Source: Candidatus Shapirobacteria bacterium (lineage in GTDB: Bacteria; Patescibacteria; Microgenomatia; UBA12405). From it: 64,000 bases of DNA. Positions 1-9,143 of the stretch are shown here, one piece after another. A program made the position numbers and the translations under genes. The notes beneath the pieces were generated by a model. The model was given only the letters and a program-made list of their open reading frames with translations, did not search any database and was not told the DNA's origin. The stretch is from NCBI GenBank assembly GCA_028704885.1, contig JAQWEN010000001.1:310001-374000 (forward strand). Direction: 5' to 3'. The first letter of the stretch is position 1. Each line of letters opens with the position of its first letter.

Positions 1-1
1 A

Positions 2-1741
2 TATGGAGAAGATGTAGTTGAAGGCGGAGGCCTTAAAATTACGACGACTTTGGATTTAGAACTACAGGAACAAGCTCAAAAAATAGTAAGTGAGGAAGTT
101 GATAAGGCTGAAAATTTGGGAATAAGTAATGGAGCGGCTTTAATTTTAGATCCGACAAATGGTCAGGTTTTAGCAATGGTAGGATCTAGGGGTTATTTTT
201 CAGACAAAACGGATGGAGCTTTTAATGTGACGACCCAGGCTTTAAGACAGCCAGGTTCGGCAATTAAACCAGTAACTTATTTAGCTGGTTTGAAAAAAGG
301 AATGACAGCGGCAACCATGATTATGGATACTCCGGTCACTTTTGCTGGGGTTGGAGGACAAAAAGATTATAGTCCAAAAAATTACAACGGTAAATTTAAC
401 GGACCAATGTCTCTAAGAGATGCTTTAGGTAATTCAATAAATATAACAGCAGTAAAAACATTAGCCAATGTGGGAGTGGAGAATATGTTGAAATTGGCCT
501 ATGACATGGGTATGTCTACCTTAGAACCAACAAAAGAAAATTTATCAAAGTTTGGTTTTGCGGTAACACTTGGGGGAGCTGAAGTTAAGATGATTGAATT
601 GGCTTCGGCTTATACAGCCTTTGCAAATGGTGGTACTAGCATGAAAGCAATAGGAGTTTTAAAAGTTGAAGATAGAAATGGTCGAGTTTTGGAAGAATAT
701 AAAGTACCGGATGGTAAAAAAGTAATGACACCACAAGAAGCTTTTATTATTTCAAATATATTATCTGATAATAGTGCTCGGGAATTAACTTTTGGAGCTG
801 TTAACGGTCTTCAAGTTTCGGGATATCAAGTTGCAGTTAAAACAGGAACAACAAATGATAAAAGGGATAATTGGGCAATTGGCTGGACACCTAATTTATT
901 AAGTGCAGTTTGGGTGGGAAATAATGATAATAGCCCAATGGGAAAAATTGCTTCTGGTGTATCTGGAGCAACTCCAATTTGGAAAAAGATAATGGTTTCT
1001 AGTTTACCAAAAAGAAATAAAGAAGATTTTTCGATTCCAGATAAGATTGTTAATCTGGATGTTGATAAAATTTCGGGTTATTTAGCTCATGATGGTTTTG
1101 TTTCTAAAAAAGAATATTTTATTGACGGAACCCAATCCTCTATTTCTGATCCAATTCATATGAATTTAAAAATTTGTCGAGGATTAACTGGACTAGCTAC
1201 TCCTGAAGATGTGACAAGTGGGAATTATGATTCTAAAGAATTTTTTAATTTTTCAGAAAGCGACCCGGTTTCAACTGATGGCAAAAATAGATGGCAGGAA
1301 GGTATAAATACTTGGATTTCACAACAATCAGATAATGGTAAATATTTTCCACCGACCGGTTATTGTCGCAGTGGTGGTTTAATAGGTTTATCGATTGATT
1401 CGCCAGCTGACAGAACCACAACTGCTACTGGAAATTTTACAGCTAGAATAACGGCCACTTCTTCAAAGAAAATTATAGAAGTAAAACTTTGGCTGGATGG
1501 AGTTGAAAAAAAGACATGGACGGAAAAACCATACGAAATGGAACTTAATTTAGAAGATGGCAAGCATATTATTAAAGTTAAGGCAACAGATAAGGATGGT
1601 AATGTCCAAGAAAAAGAATCTCTTTTTGGAGTTAATATTCCTTGGGATGCAACTCCAACTCCAATTCCTAGTCCAACCAATACTCCAGAAAATACGCCAA
1701 TTGTGCCAATAAGTTCTCCAACTGCAACACCTTCTCCCTAA
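2..1741 (+). CDS. Class A penicillin-binding protein (PBP1A type), 5' end missing
   Basis: This is the C-terminal part of a bifunctional peptidoglycan synthase. The reading frame is open from base 2 (YGEDVVEGGGLKITTT...), so the transmembrane and glycosyltransferase parts lie before the window; the TTG at 50 is not the real start. The transpeptidase domain is intact: the SxxK motif (SAIK, active serine) lies near residue 70 of the visible protein, SIN near 130 and KTGTT near 270. An Ig-like domain follows (about residues 460-540), and the protein ends in a proline/threonine-rich tail of about 30 residues, as in wall-spanning linkers. The gene is monocistronic as far as can be seen and converges with pheT. 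Confidence 0.93.
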   Translation, partial: YGEDVVEGGGLKITTTLDLELQEQAQKIVSEEVDKAENLGISNGAALILDPTNGQVLAMVGSRGYFSDKTDGAFNVTTQALRQPGSAIKPVTYLAGLKKGMTAATMIMDTPVTFAGVGGQKDYSPKNYNGKFNGPMSLRDALGNSINITAVKTLANVGVENMLKLAYDMGMSTLEPTKENLSKFGFAVTLGGAEVKMIELASAYTAFANGGTSMKAIGVLKVEDRNGRVLEEYKVPDGKKVMTPQEAFIISNILSDNSARELTFGAVNGLQVSGYQVAVKTGTTNDKRDNWAIGWTPNLLSAVWVGNNDNSPMGKIASGVSGATPIWKKIMVSSLPKRNKEDFSIPDKIVNLDVDKISGYLAHDGFVSKKEYFIDGTQSSISDPIHMNLKICRGLTGLATPEDVTSGNYDSKEFFNFSESDPVSTDGKNRWQEGINTWISQQSDNGKYFPPTGYCRSGGLIGLSIDSPADRTTTATGNFTARITATSSKKIIEVKLWLDGVEKKTWTEKPYEMELNLEDGKHIIKVKATDKDGNVQEKESLFGVNIPWDATPTPIPSPTNTPENTPIVPISSPTATPSP

Positions 1742-1767
1742 AGATAGGATAAATATAAAAATGGCAG

Positions 1768-1801
1768 GTATTTAGCAGTCTATTAGTCTGACTGCTAATA
1801 C
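1768..1801. repeat. Hairpin repeat copy 1
   Basis: GTATTTAGCAGTC is followed by a 9-nt loop and GACTGCTAATAC, giving a stem of 12 pairs with one bulged base. The element sits between two convergent genes and has no T-run, so it is not an ordinary terminator. A second copy of both arms with a different loop occurs at 27331-27363. Confidence 0.6.
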
Positions 1802-1851
1802 ATACTGTGTATGTATATTTACAAAATAACTGGGTTTAAATTGACATTTAA

Positions 1852-3645
1852 TTAAATTAAATCGAAAGTTTTTAAATGAAGTACTTTGGCTGTTTTGTCG
1901 TCGGTATTAAAATATGAAGCTTGGAAAGTGTAACGGTACTTATTAGTTTTTGGATCTTGATAAATATCTGTAATAATCAGCTTCCAAAGTATTTTTGGTC
2001 CAATGATGTCTGAATATTTGGCAATTAATTTAGTTGGATCCTCTTTGGTTTCTAAAATAAGATTAGCGTCGAGAGTGATAATCTGAGAGGTAAGTTCGAA
2101 GGCATTGTTTTCATTTATTTTGGGAATATAATTTTCTGGTTTAGAAAGATTATCAATTATTATTTCAGCAAAATTATTATCAATAATTTTAGCTTCAAGA
2201 TTTAATTGTTGAAGGTTTTCTAGTAATTGAGCTGGGTTATAATGATAGATACCTAAGGCATTTTTTTCAACATAATCATCCCCGGCTTTAGAAAAAACTT
2301 TTCCAATTTCAAAAAATTGAGTTTCTGGTAATTTAAAACGATTATATTGATCGAGCTGTTGAACCAGAGATGGAATTAAAGACTGGCGAAGATAAATAGC
2401 CTCGGAATTAATGCTGTTTTGAGTGGTTATAACAGTTTTTTCGTCAACAGGAGTGGTAACTAACGGCCAAGTTAGAACTTCATCATAACCAAGTTCAACT
2501 AGTTTATCTTTAAGGCTTTCGATTAAGTAAATTTCTTTGGGGGTGATATCGGCTAATTCTTTAAAGACGAGAGGTTGATTAAGAGGAATTTTTTGGTAAC
2601 CCCAAAAACGAACTACTTCTTCAATTAAATCGGCTTCAATGGAAATGTCTTTTCTTACTGATGGTGGAGTAATTAAAGAATTATTTATTTGACAACCAAG
2701 ACGAGCTAAACAATCAAGAGAAAAATCGGTAGGAATTTCAATACCAGAAACTAAAGAGGCTTTTTGGGGATTGAATTCGATTTCAGGTAATTCTATTTTT
2801 TGAGGATAGTGATCAAAGATTTGGGAAGTAATTTGACCTCCACAATTTTCTAAAATTAAATTAACTAAATGATTAAAAGCAGTGGGAATTAATTCAGGAT
2901 CAAGATCTTTTTCAAGACGAATGCTGGCTTCAGTAACAGATTTTAATTGACGACTGTTTTGGCGGACAGTGGTACGGTCATAAATAGCAACTTCAACAAT
3001 TATGTCAGTAGTTTCCAAATCAATAGCACAAGCCTCTCCTCCCCAAAAACTAAGGCTGAGAGATTTGTTAGGGTTATTAATCATCAAGATGTCATTATTT
3101 AGAGTTAATTTTGAGCCATCAAGACTGGTAAATTCTTTAAATTTAGAATTCATTTCCCAGATAAGATTGTCAGTCGATTTGGAGGTATCAAAGGCATGAT
3201 TGGGAATGCCATATAAAAACATAATATAGTTGGTTAAATCGACAATAGTGTTAATGGATTTGGAAGCATGACATTTAAGAAAAGTTTGAAGCCATTGTGG
3301 AGAGGAAGAATTTTTTATATGGCAGATTTTGGCAGCCATGACTCGTTTGACATTTGAAGTATTTACTTGGATTGGGAGAGAGTAGTTAGATTTTAGATCA
3401 TCGATCGTAGATGATAAATTTTGGAGAGGAAGATTATAAAAAACAGATAAATCTTTAGCTAAACCATAATATCCAAGACAATCACCACGATTAACTTTAA
3501 TGTCTAAATCAAAAACAATTTCATTGTCAATTTTTTCAAAAAAATTAGTGAAATGACCAATCATGGTTAAATCATCGCGGAGTTGTTGAGGTTCAACTGA
3601 AAGATCGGGTAAAAATTTTTTGAGTTCGGAATAGATTATTTTCAT
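1852..3645 (-). CDS. pheT: Phenylalanyl-tRNA synthetase beta subunit, shortened
   Basis: This is the non-catalytic subunit of the alpha2-beta2 enzyme that charges tRNA-Phe. The 597 residues compare with about 800 in most bacteria. The N-terminal B1 segment runs straight into the B3/B4 editing fold (KCHASKSINTIVDLTNYIM, near 125), followed by the B5 domain (near 285-360) and the catalytic-like core. The OB-fold tRNA-binding domain (B2) normally inserted near residue 40 is absent. The C-terminal 60 residues resemble the end of the FDX-ACB anticodon-binding domain. The start overlaps the pheS stop by 4 nt (ATGA), so the two are translationally coupled. Confidence 0.93.
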   Translation of the reverse strand: MKIIYSELKKFLPDLSVEPQQLRDDLTMIGHFTNFFEKIDNEIVFDLDIKVNRGDCLGYYGLAKDLSVFYNLPLQNLSSTIDDLKSNYSLPIQVNTSNVKRVMAAKICHIKNSSSPQWLQTFLKCHASKSINTIVDLTNYIMFLYGIPNHAFDTSKSTDNLIWEMNSKFKEFTSLDGSKLTLNNDILMINNPNKSLSLSFWGGEACAIDLETTDIIVEVAIYDRTTVRQNSRQLKSVTEASIRLEKDLDPELIPTAFNHLVNLILENCGGQITSQIFDHYPQKIELPEIEFNPQKASLVSGIEIPTDFSLDCLARLGCQINNSLITPPSVRKDISIEADLIEEVVRFWGYQKIPLNQPLVFKELADITPKEIYLIESLKDKLVELGYDEVLTWPLVTTPVDEKTVITTQNSINSEAIYLRQSLIPSLVQQLDQYNRFKLPETQFFEIGKVFSKAGDDYVEKNALGIYHYNPAQLLENLQQLNLEAKIIDNNFAEIIIDNLSKPENYIPKINENNAFELTSQIITLDANLILETKEDPTKLIAKYSDIIGPKILWKLIITDIYQDPKTNKYRYTFQASYFNTDDKTAKVLHLKTFDLI

Positions 3646-4655
3646 AATTCGTTTGGTTTGTAGGCTAAATTTCCACCCATGAGGGTGCGGATGTCTTTAA
3701 TATTTTTTTGAGCCATGGTCCAGCGATCAAGACCCATACCAAAAGCAAAACCAGACCAAACTTTAGAATCGATACCAGCCATTTCTAAAACTTTAGGATG
3801 AATCATGCCGCTGCCGCCCATTTCGATCCAGCCGGCATATTTACAAAGAGGACAACCGACGCCGTGACAACTGAAACATTGCATATCAGGACCGACACCT
3901 GGCTCAACTTCGGGATAATATTTGGCATGATAGCGAACGACAACATCAGGACCATAAAGAGTTTTAAACATTAAATCCATAGTGCCAATTAAATCTTTCA
4001 TGGTGACATTTTTATCGACAACAACGGCTTGATATTGATGAAAAACAAAATGGTTACTACGATTAACTTTTTCATTTCGAAAAACACTTCCAGGAAAAGC
4101 AGCCCGGAGAGGCAAATCTTTGTTTTTTTGAGCTAACAAATAGGCTTCAATGGCAGAGGTTTGAGTGCGAAGAAGATATTCTGGTTCTTTGATATAAATG
4201 CTATCCTGCATATCCATAGCGGGATGATTTTTGGGAACATTAAGGCGAGCAAAATTAAATTCGTCGGTAACAATTTCAGGACTGTTGTAAACAGAGAAGC
4301 CAAGCTTTTTGAAAACCTGATTTAGTTGTCTTTCAGTTTGAGTAATAGGGTGAAGATGACCGATTTTTGGCAAGCCAAAAATTGTAGATGTCAGTTTTTC
4401 AGATGTCAGTTTTTCAGATTTTTCTACTGTTTTATTTGATAATAATTGTTCTAGTTCGGTTTTGAGTTGATTAAGATCGGCACCGTATTGACGTTTTTCT
4501 TCGTTTGGAATGTCTTTGATTTTGGAAAACAAATCATTAACTAAACCATTACGACCAAAAAGTTCGATTCGTAAACTTTCTAATTCTTGGTCGGTTTTGA
4601 GATTAGAAATTTTTTCTAAATATTGAATCTTAATGTTGTCTAAATTTTGATTCAT
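3642..4655 (-). CDS. pheS: Phenylalanyl-tRNA synthetase alpha subunit
   Basis: This is the class II catalytic subunit (337 aa, usual length). An N-terminal coiled-coil arm (about 1-80) precedes the catalytic domain. The motif GSGMIHPKVLEMAGID and the motif-3 region FAFGMGLDR are present, as is a four-cysteine cluster (CFSC...CPLC, near 260) that many bacterial PheS proteins carry. The linker after the coiled coil contains a perfect 15-bp tandem duplication (SEKLT twice). The gene heads the pheS-pheT pair and lies just after the rplT terminator. Confidence 0.96.
   Translation of the reverse strand: MNQNLDNIKIQYLEKISNLKTDQELESLRIELFGRNGLVNDLFSKIKDIPNEEKRQYGADLNQLKTELEQLLSNKTVEKSEKLTSEKLTSTIFGLPKIGHLHPITQTERQLNQVFKKLGFSVYNSPEIVTDEFNFARLNVPKNHPAMDMQDSIYIKEPEYLLRTQTSAIEAYLLAQKNKDLPLRAAFPGSVFRNEKVNRSNHFVFHQYQAVVVDKNVTMKDLIGTMDLMFKTLYGPDVVVRYHAKYYPEVEPGVGPDMQCFSCHGVGCPLCKYAGWIEMGGSGMIHPKVLEMAGIDSKVWSGFAFGMGLDRWTMAQKNIKDIRTLMGGNLAYKPNEL
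4386..4415 (-). repeat. 15-bp tandem duplication inside pheS
   Basis: Two perfect copies of AGATGTCAGTTTTTC (plus-strand sequence) stand head to tail, followed by a partial third. They encode SEKLT-SEKLT in the flexible linker. The sequence closely resembles a tract inside mtaB at 14249-14281. Confidence 0.8.
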
Positions 4656-4670
4656 GGTTTATTTTACTAA

Positions 4671-4694
4671 AAAAGCCCCTTTTCAGGGGCTTTT
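4671..4694 (-). terminator. Terminator of the infC-rpmI-rplT operon
   Basis: A perfect 10-bp stem AAAAGCCCCT/AGGGGCTTTT closes a 4-nt loop, which reads GAAA on the minus strand. It lies 24 nt after the rplT stop and before pheS. Confidence 0.85.
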
Positions 4695-4718
4695 AATTAA
4701 TTTTTTAAATAAGTCCCC

Positions 4719-5063
4719 TTATTTCTTTATAAAATCGACGATAGTTTTAAATGAAGCATTATCTTTAATAGCAATTTCTGATAATGTTTTTCGATTTAAT
4801 TCAATTTTTTTGTCTTTAAGTGTTTTAATAAAAACGGAATACTTAATTTCAAATGGTTTTAAAGCAGCATTTAAACGAGTGATCCAAACTTGACGCATAT
4901 CTCGGCGACGAAGACGTCGACCTTTGAAAGCATACATACCAGAATGCATAACTGCTTCATTGGCGACTTTAAATCTTTTATGACGAGTCATCCAAAAACC
5001 TTTTGCGGCTTTTAAGATTTTTTTGTGTGCAGCTCGTCTGACTGTTCCAGTTTTAACTCTCAT
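4719..5063 (-). CDS. rplT: 50S ribosomal protein L20
   Basis: This is an early-assembly protein of the large subunit that binds 23S rRNA through a basic N-terminal tail. The 114 residues match the usual length. The family's core (RRRDMRQVWITRLNAALK, near 55-72) and the basic N-terminus (RVKTGTVRRAAHKKILK) are clear. It is last in the conserved order infC-rpmI-rplT and is followed by a strong terminator. In Escherichia coli L20 represses this operon by binding the mRNA; no matching leader structure is evident here. Confidence 0.97.
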   Translation of the reverse strand: MRVKTGTVRRAAHKKILKAAKGFWMTRHKRFKVANEAVMHSGMYAFKGRRLRRRDMRQVWITRLNAALKPFEIKYSVFIKTLKDKKIELNRKTLSEIAIKDNASFKTIVDFIKK

Positions 5064-5067
5064 ATTT

Positions 5068-5277
5068 TTATAATTTACCTAATAATTTTTTAACTTTAAT
5101 AGCCAAAGCGTTAGCGATTGGGTGTTTACCTTTAAGTCGGCGTAATTGTTTTTTACTCTTTTTTCGACGTAAATGTCGGTTAAAAGATGACATACGCAAA
5201 ACTTTACCAGTTTTGGTAACTTCAAATCTGTTAGAAACAGATTTTCTTATTTTCTTTTTTTTACTTTGTTTCTTCAT
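5068..5277 (-). CDS. rpmI: 50S ribosomal protein L35
   Basis: This is a small basic large-subunit protein (69 aa). The lysine-rich N-terminus, SVSNRFEVTKTGKVLR and the SSFNRHLRRKKSKKQLRRL stretch match the family. The start lies inside the 3' end of infC (17-nt overlap), and the stop is 4 nt before rplT, so all three are probably translated from one mRNA by coupling. Confidence 0.96.
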   Translation of the reverse strand: MKKQSKKKKIRKSVSNRFEVTKTGKVLRMSSFNRHLRRKKSKKQLRRLKGKHPIANALAIKVKKLLGKL

Positions 5278-5827
5278 TTTTTGTGCCCCCGTTTTTTTTG
5301 ACAGGAGTGAATGTAAGCATTAATCTTTTTCCGATAAGCTTGGCTTCACCCTCTGGAGAGCCAAATTCTTGTAAATCGGTTTTAACTTTTGCAATTAGAT
5401 TGTGGCCAAATTCCTGATGATTCATTTGGCGACCTTGGAATTTTACACTTAATTTAATTTTATTTCCAGCAGTTAAAAATTTTTGGGATCTTTTGATCAT
5501 GGTTTCATAGTCACCAGGACCGATAAATGGGCTCATTTGAATCTCTTTTAAGTCTCCACCTTTAATTCCTTTTTTTTCAGATTTGAGTTTTTTGGATTCT
5601 TGATATTTAAACTTGGAAAAACTAATTAATTTAACAACGGGAGGTATAGCATTACCATTAATTTCAACTAAGTCTAAACCTGTTTCTTGGGCTTGTTGAC
5701 GGGCTTCGTCAATTGAAACAATTCCAATTTGTTTACCATCATCACTTAAAAGTCGGATAGTTGGCGCGTTAATATAGTGGTTTATTTTATAAAACTTGCG
5801 AGGTGAATTGGTTTTGAAACTACTCAT
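5261..5827 (-). CDS. infC: Translation initiation factor IF-3
   Basis: The factor binds the 30S subunit, checks the initiator tRNA and start codon and prevents subunit joining (188 aa, usual length). The N-domain (YINAPTIRLLSDDGKQIGIV), the lysine-rich linker and the C-domain (QMSPFIGPGDYETMIKRSQKFL; VKFQGRQMNHQEFG) are all present. It starts with ATG rather than the AUU used for autoregulation in many bacteria. A TAAAAT element lies 11 nt upstream. In a genome that appears to use many leaderless mRNAs, IF-3 is of interest because it normally discriminates against them. Confidence 0.96.
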   Translation of the reverse strand: MSSFKTNSPRKFYKINHYINAPTIRLLSDDGKQIGIVSIDEARQQAQETGLDLVEINGNAIPPVVKLISFSKFKYQESKKLKSEKKGIKGGDLKEIQMSPFIGPGDYETMIKRSQKFLTAGNKIKLSVKFQGRQMNHQEFGHNLIAKVKTDLQEFGSPEGEAKLIGKRLMLTFTPVKKNGGTKNEETK

Positions 5828-5836
5828 ATAATTTGT

Positions 5837-7615
5837 CTATTTTACCAGATTTAGGCTCTTTTTTGAAATTTGATCTTTAAGAGAATCAATAAATTGAGAT
5901 AAAGGCATTATACCAAGGTCTTGACCGTCTCGTTGACGGACTGAAATAGTGTTGTTTTCAGCTTCGCGACCACCGATAATTATCATATAAGGAATTTTTT
6001 CACCGGCAGCATTTCGAATTTTATTTTGCATGGTTTCGGATTTATCATCAATTTCAACTCGAATACCGTTTTCTTTTAATTCTTTTTCAATATTTTGGGC
6101 ATATTCAAGTTGACAATCAGTGATGGGAATTATTTTGACTTGAACTGGAGAAATCCAAGTTGGGAAAGCCCCTCCAAATTGTTCGATTAAAATACCCATA
6201 AATCTTTCGATAGATCCGGAGATGGCTCGATGAATAACAACTGGACGCTCTTTTTCACCTTTTTCGTTAGTAAAAGAAAGATCAAATCTTTCAGGCAAAT
6301 TAAAATCACATTGGATAGTGGCTAATTGCCATTCTCTTTTAAGAGCATCTTTAAACATAAAATCTAGTTTTGGACCATAAAAAGCGGCTTCGTCAATACC
6401 GATTTTGTAAGGCAGCTGATTTTTATCGGAAATACTTTTTAAAGCAGTTTCGGCTTTTTCCCAAATTTCATTTGAACCTAAATATTTACCTTTTGGACCA
6501 CGAGTGGAAAGCCTAACCCAATAATTTTCCATCATACCGAAAGTGGTATAAAATTCTTTAATTATCCCTACTATAGTGGTAATTTCAGTTTCTAATTGAG
6601 AAGTACGGCAAAATAAATGACCATCGTCTTGAGTAATGGCTCTGACACGAGTTAATCCAGAAAGTTCGCCAGCTTTTTCATCACGATAAACAGTAGCTGG
6701 TTCAAAATAACGAACTGGCATATCGCGATAACTAAATTGATTATCGGCAAAAATTTGCATGTGATGAGGACAATTCATTGGTTTAAGATAAAAAATTTCA
6801 TTTTTATCTTTTCCTTGAACTTTAAAAATATTGTCACCAAATTTTTCAGCATGGCCAGAAGTTATATAAAGTTCTTCTTTAGTAATATGTGGAGTCCAAA
6901 CTTGAGAATAGCCTTTGTTTTTATGTAAATCCCAAAGATATTGTTCAAGTTCTTTTCTAATAATCATTCCATTTGGCTGGAGTAGAGGTAAACCAGCACC
7001 GACTAATTTGGAAATGGTAAATAACTTTAATTTTTGACCAAGAATGCGGTGATCTCGTTTTTTGGCTTCTTCGATTAAATTTAAATATTCCTCTAATTCT
7101 GGTTTAGATTCGAAAGCAGTGCCGTAAATACGGGTAAGCATTTTATTTTTTTCATCGCCATGCCAATAAGCACCAGCGATAGATAAAAGCTTAAAAGCTT
7201 TAATGCCTTTGGTATAGCGAACATGAGGGCCGGCACAAAGATCAGTAAATTCATCACCAGTTTTATAAATTGTAATAATTTCTCCTCTGTCTTGAATGGA
7301 ATTCAACCATTCCATTTTGTAAGGATTATCGGCAAATAATTTTTTGGCATCATCTAGACTAATTTCTTGCCTAATTATTGGTAAATTTTCTTTGACAATT
7401 TTAGCCATTTCGGTTTCGATGGCGGGAAAATCAGCATCACTGACTTTAAACTCCCCTATTGGTTCGAAATCAAAATAAAAACCGTCATCAGTGGCTGGTC
7501 CCATGGCCATTAAAAATTTATTGGGAAAAAGTCTTTGCATGGCTTGAGTAAGAACATGCTCGGCTGAATGACGAATTGTTTGAATTTCTTTTTTGGAATC
7601 GATTGTTGAATTCAT
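5837..7615 (-). CDS. thrS: Threonyl-tRNA synthetase lacking the TGS domain
   Basis: This class II synthetase has 592 residues. The protein begins directly with the editing domain (HSAEH near 16, DLCAGPH near 127, and GAYWHGD), so the roughly 60-residue TGS domain found in most ThrRS is missing. The catalytic core carries the zinc ligands (MNCPHH near 280) and the motif-3 arginine region (HRAISGSIERFMGILIEQF), followed by the anticodon-binding domain (VKIIPITD onward). A TAAAAT element ends 5 nt before the ATG, suggesting a leaderless transcript. tRNA-Val(GAC) lies just upstream on the same strand. Confidence 0.96.
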   Translation of the reverse strand: MNSTIDSKKEIQTIRHSAEHVLTQAMQRLFPNKFLMAMGPATDDGFYFDFEPIGEFKVSDADFPAIETEMAKIVKENLPIIRQEISLDDAKKLFADNPYKMEWLNSIQDRGEIITIYKTGDEFTDLCAGPHVRYTKGIKAFKLLSIAGAYWHGDEKNKMLTRIYGTAFESKPELEEYLNLIEEAKKRDHRILGQKLKLFTISKLVGAGLPLLQPNGMIIRKELEQYLWDLHKNKGYSQVWTPHITKEELYITSGHAEKFGDNIFKVQGKDKNEIFYLKPMNCPHHMQIFADNQFSYRDMPVRYFEPATVYRDEKAGELSGLTRVRAITQDDGHLFCRTSQLETEITTIVGIIKEFYTTFGMMENYWVRLSTRGPKGKYLGSNEIWEKAETALKSISDKNQLPYKIGIDEAAFYGPKLDFMFKDALKREWQLATIQCDFNLPERFDLSFTNEKGEKERPVVIHRAISGSIERFMGILIEQFGGAFPTWISPVQVKIIPITDCQLEYAQNIEKELKENGIRVEIDDKSETMQNKIRNAAGEKIPYMIIIGGREAENNTISVRQRDGQDLGIMPLSQFIDSLKDQISKKSLNLVK

Positions 7616-7620
7616 GAGTT

Positions 7621-7626
7621 ATTTTA
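7621..7626 (-). promoter_or_regulatory. -10 element of thrS (leaderless)
   Basis: On the minus strand TAAAAT is followed by 5 nt (AACTC) and the thrS ATG. A start site about 7 nt downstream would place the mRNA 5' end at or next to the start codon. Confidence 0.5.
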
Positions 7627-7642
7627 TCAAGAAAAGTGTGTG

Positions 7643-7716
7643 TGAGTCTAAGAGGACTCGAACCTCTGACCTCTTCGATGTCAACGAAGCGCTCTAACCA
7701 ACTGAGCTATAGACTC
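7643..7716 (-). tRNA. tRNA-Val(GAC)
   Basis: The acceptor stem is GAGTCTA/TAGACTC. The anticodon arm CTTCG-TTGACAT-CGAAG gives anticodon GAC, and the T-arm is GGTTCGAGTCC. The 3' CCA is not encoded. It lies between the minus-strand gene ending at 7737 and thrS. Confidence 0.95.
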
Positions 7717-7736
7717 GGATAGGAAAGATTTTAGCA

Positions 7737-8300
7737 TTAGTTGGCTGACCTAGCAACCGCATGTTCACTACTATTGAGATATTTTTCACCACCATTTTTA
7801 TTTTTGGCTTTATTCCAAAAAGCATTACGTTTTGATTTTTTGTGATTGAAACTTTCTAACCAGACTCCAGCTTCATTTATGTTTCGACGGAATTGGACAA
7901 TTAAGTTCTTGATTCTTTCTAAGAAAGATAATTGATATTTATTAGCCTCGGTTATATTTTGACTGGTTGACTGTTCTACTTCATGGTCAAGATTTTCAGT
8001 AACTTGAACAAGGTTTTTAATTTCTATGCGAAGATCCTGAATAGTTTTTTCAACTTCGTTTTGGTGTTGGTTAATAAAAAGGGATTGTTCTTTTTGAATG
8101 TAATTATCAAATCGTGGTTTTTCAGGAATCTTTATTTCCTGACTAAAATCGATGGTTTCACCGGGTCTTAAAACACCATTTAAGATAGAAGAAACAGTCA
8201 CTTGATGGTTTGTCGGCGTCTTATAAATCTCAGCACCATCAAATGCTGGATTATATTTACCTTTTTGTGGATTTTTAACAAAAGAATTACTACCTGCCAT
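7737..8300 (-). CDS. Conserved-looking hypothetical protein with coiled coil
   Basis: I do not recognise a characterised family. The 187-residue protein is soluble. A helical, probably coiled-coil stretch (about 70-140) is followed by a basic, tryptophan-containing C-terminus (NHKKSKRNAFWNKAKNK). It may correspond to one of the uncharacterised DUF families restricted to CPR bacteria (DUF5660 is a guess from memory). TATAAT ends 8 nt before the ATG, consistent with a leaderless mRNA. It lies between tig and tRNA-Val on the same strand. Confidence 0.7.
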   Translation of the reverse strand: MAGSNSFVKNPQKGKYNPAFDGAEIYKTPTNHQVTVSSILNGVLRPGETIDFSQEIKIPEKPRFDNYIQKEQSLFINQHQNEVEKTIQDLRIEIKNLVQVTENLDHEVEQSTSQNITEANKYQLSFLERIKNLIVQFRRNINEAGVWLESFNHKKSKRNAFWNKAKNKNGGEKYLNSSEHAVARSAN

Positions 8301-8308
8301 AGTGGCCT

Positions 8309-8314
8309 ATTATA
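8309..8314 (-). promoter_or_regulatory. -10 element of the 7737-8300 gene (leaderless)
   Basis: A perfect minus-strand TATAAT is followed by 8 nt (AGGCCACT) and the ATG at 8300. It lies in the short gap after tig. Confidence 0.55.
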
Positions 8315-9134
8315 GCAACTTTTTGAGGAAATCGAAAACTTTTTGCTGAGTAAGGAGATAGTAAATAAAATTAACGTTTTGACCTAGAGATGGGTTGGTT
8401 TTAGCAATATCTGTAACTTCAGTTTCAGTGACTTCAATTTTTTGTTCTTTGGCAATTTGGGTAATGCTTAAGTTTAAGGTCCATTCTTTAATTAGTTGTT
8501 TTTTAAGATTTTCCTTATATTGTTCAAGAGTTAAACCTTTGGTTTTTAGATAATCAGCAACACTAATCCCCGCCTGTCTAGCTTGATCAATTAATTGAGA
8601 AAGTTGATTTTGAGTATCTGATTCAATTAGAATTTCAGGCAATTCGACTTTGCCATTATTAACCAAAGAATCGATTATTTTTTCAATCTTTTGATTTTCA
8701 TCAGTAATGGTTTTATCAGAATTTATTTTTTTAACTTCGGTTAAATATTTATCATTAAGTTTGATTTCTGGTAATTCACAGCTGGTAATTTCAATTTGCC
8801 AGTCATGATCAAAATCAACGTCTTTACTGGTAAATTTAACCTGAGGTTGAACAATTGGTTTGAGTTCGTATTCTTTTATTTTTTCACCATAAGCATGGGA
8901 AATTAGATGAGAAGCAACTTCTTCAAACAATTTTTCGGGGTTAATATTTTGCTCAACTACATCTAGAGGAACCTTGCCTTTTCGAAAACCTTTACTTTCG
9001 TAATTGGCTTGAAAATGCTTTAAATGCTCTTGATATTCCTCTTTAATATCAGCTAATTTAATTTCAACATTTAAACTAAAAACTTTATTGTCTTGTTTTT
9101 TTAGATCAGTGGAGTTTGTTTTCATAAGTGCCAT
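8310..9134 (-). CDS. tig: Trigger factor, short form without PPIase domain
   Basis: This is a ribosome-associated chaperone. The N-terminal ribosome-binding domain carries the signature loop GFRKGKVPLDVV (near 49-60). The chain then passes directly to the helical chaperone domain (about 150-274, with LIDQARQAGISVADYLKTKG). The central FKBP-type peptidyl-prolyl isomerase domain is missing, so the protein has 274 rather than about 430 residues. Its start is only 9 bp from the divergent start at 9144, so the two promoters must overlap. Confidence 0.9.
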   Translation of the reverse strand: MALMKTNSTDLKKQDNKVFSLNVEIKLADIKEEYQEHLKHFQANYESKGFRKGKVPLDVVEQNINPEKLFEEVASHLISHAYGEKIKEYELKPIVQPQVKFTSKDVDFDHDWQIEITSCELPEIKLNDKYLTEVKKINSDKTITDENQKIEKIIDSLVNNGKVELPEILIESDTQNQLSQLIDQARQAGISVADYLKTKGLTLEQYKENLKKQLIKEWTLNLSITQIAKEQKIEVTETEVTDIAKTNPSLGQNVNFIYYLLTQQKVFDFLKKLL

Positions 9135-9143
9135 TATGATAAC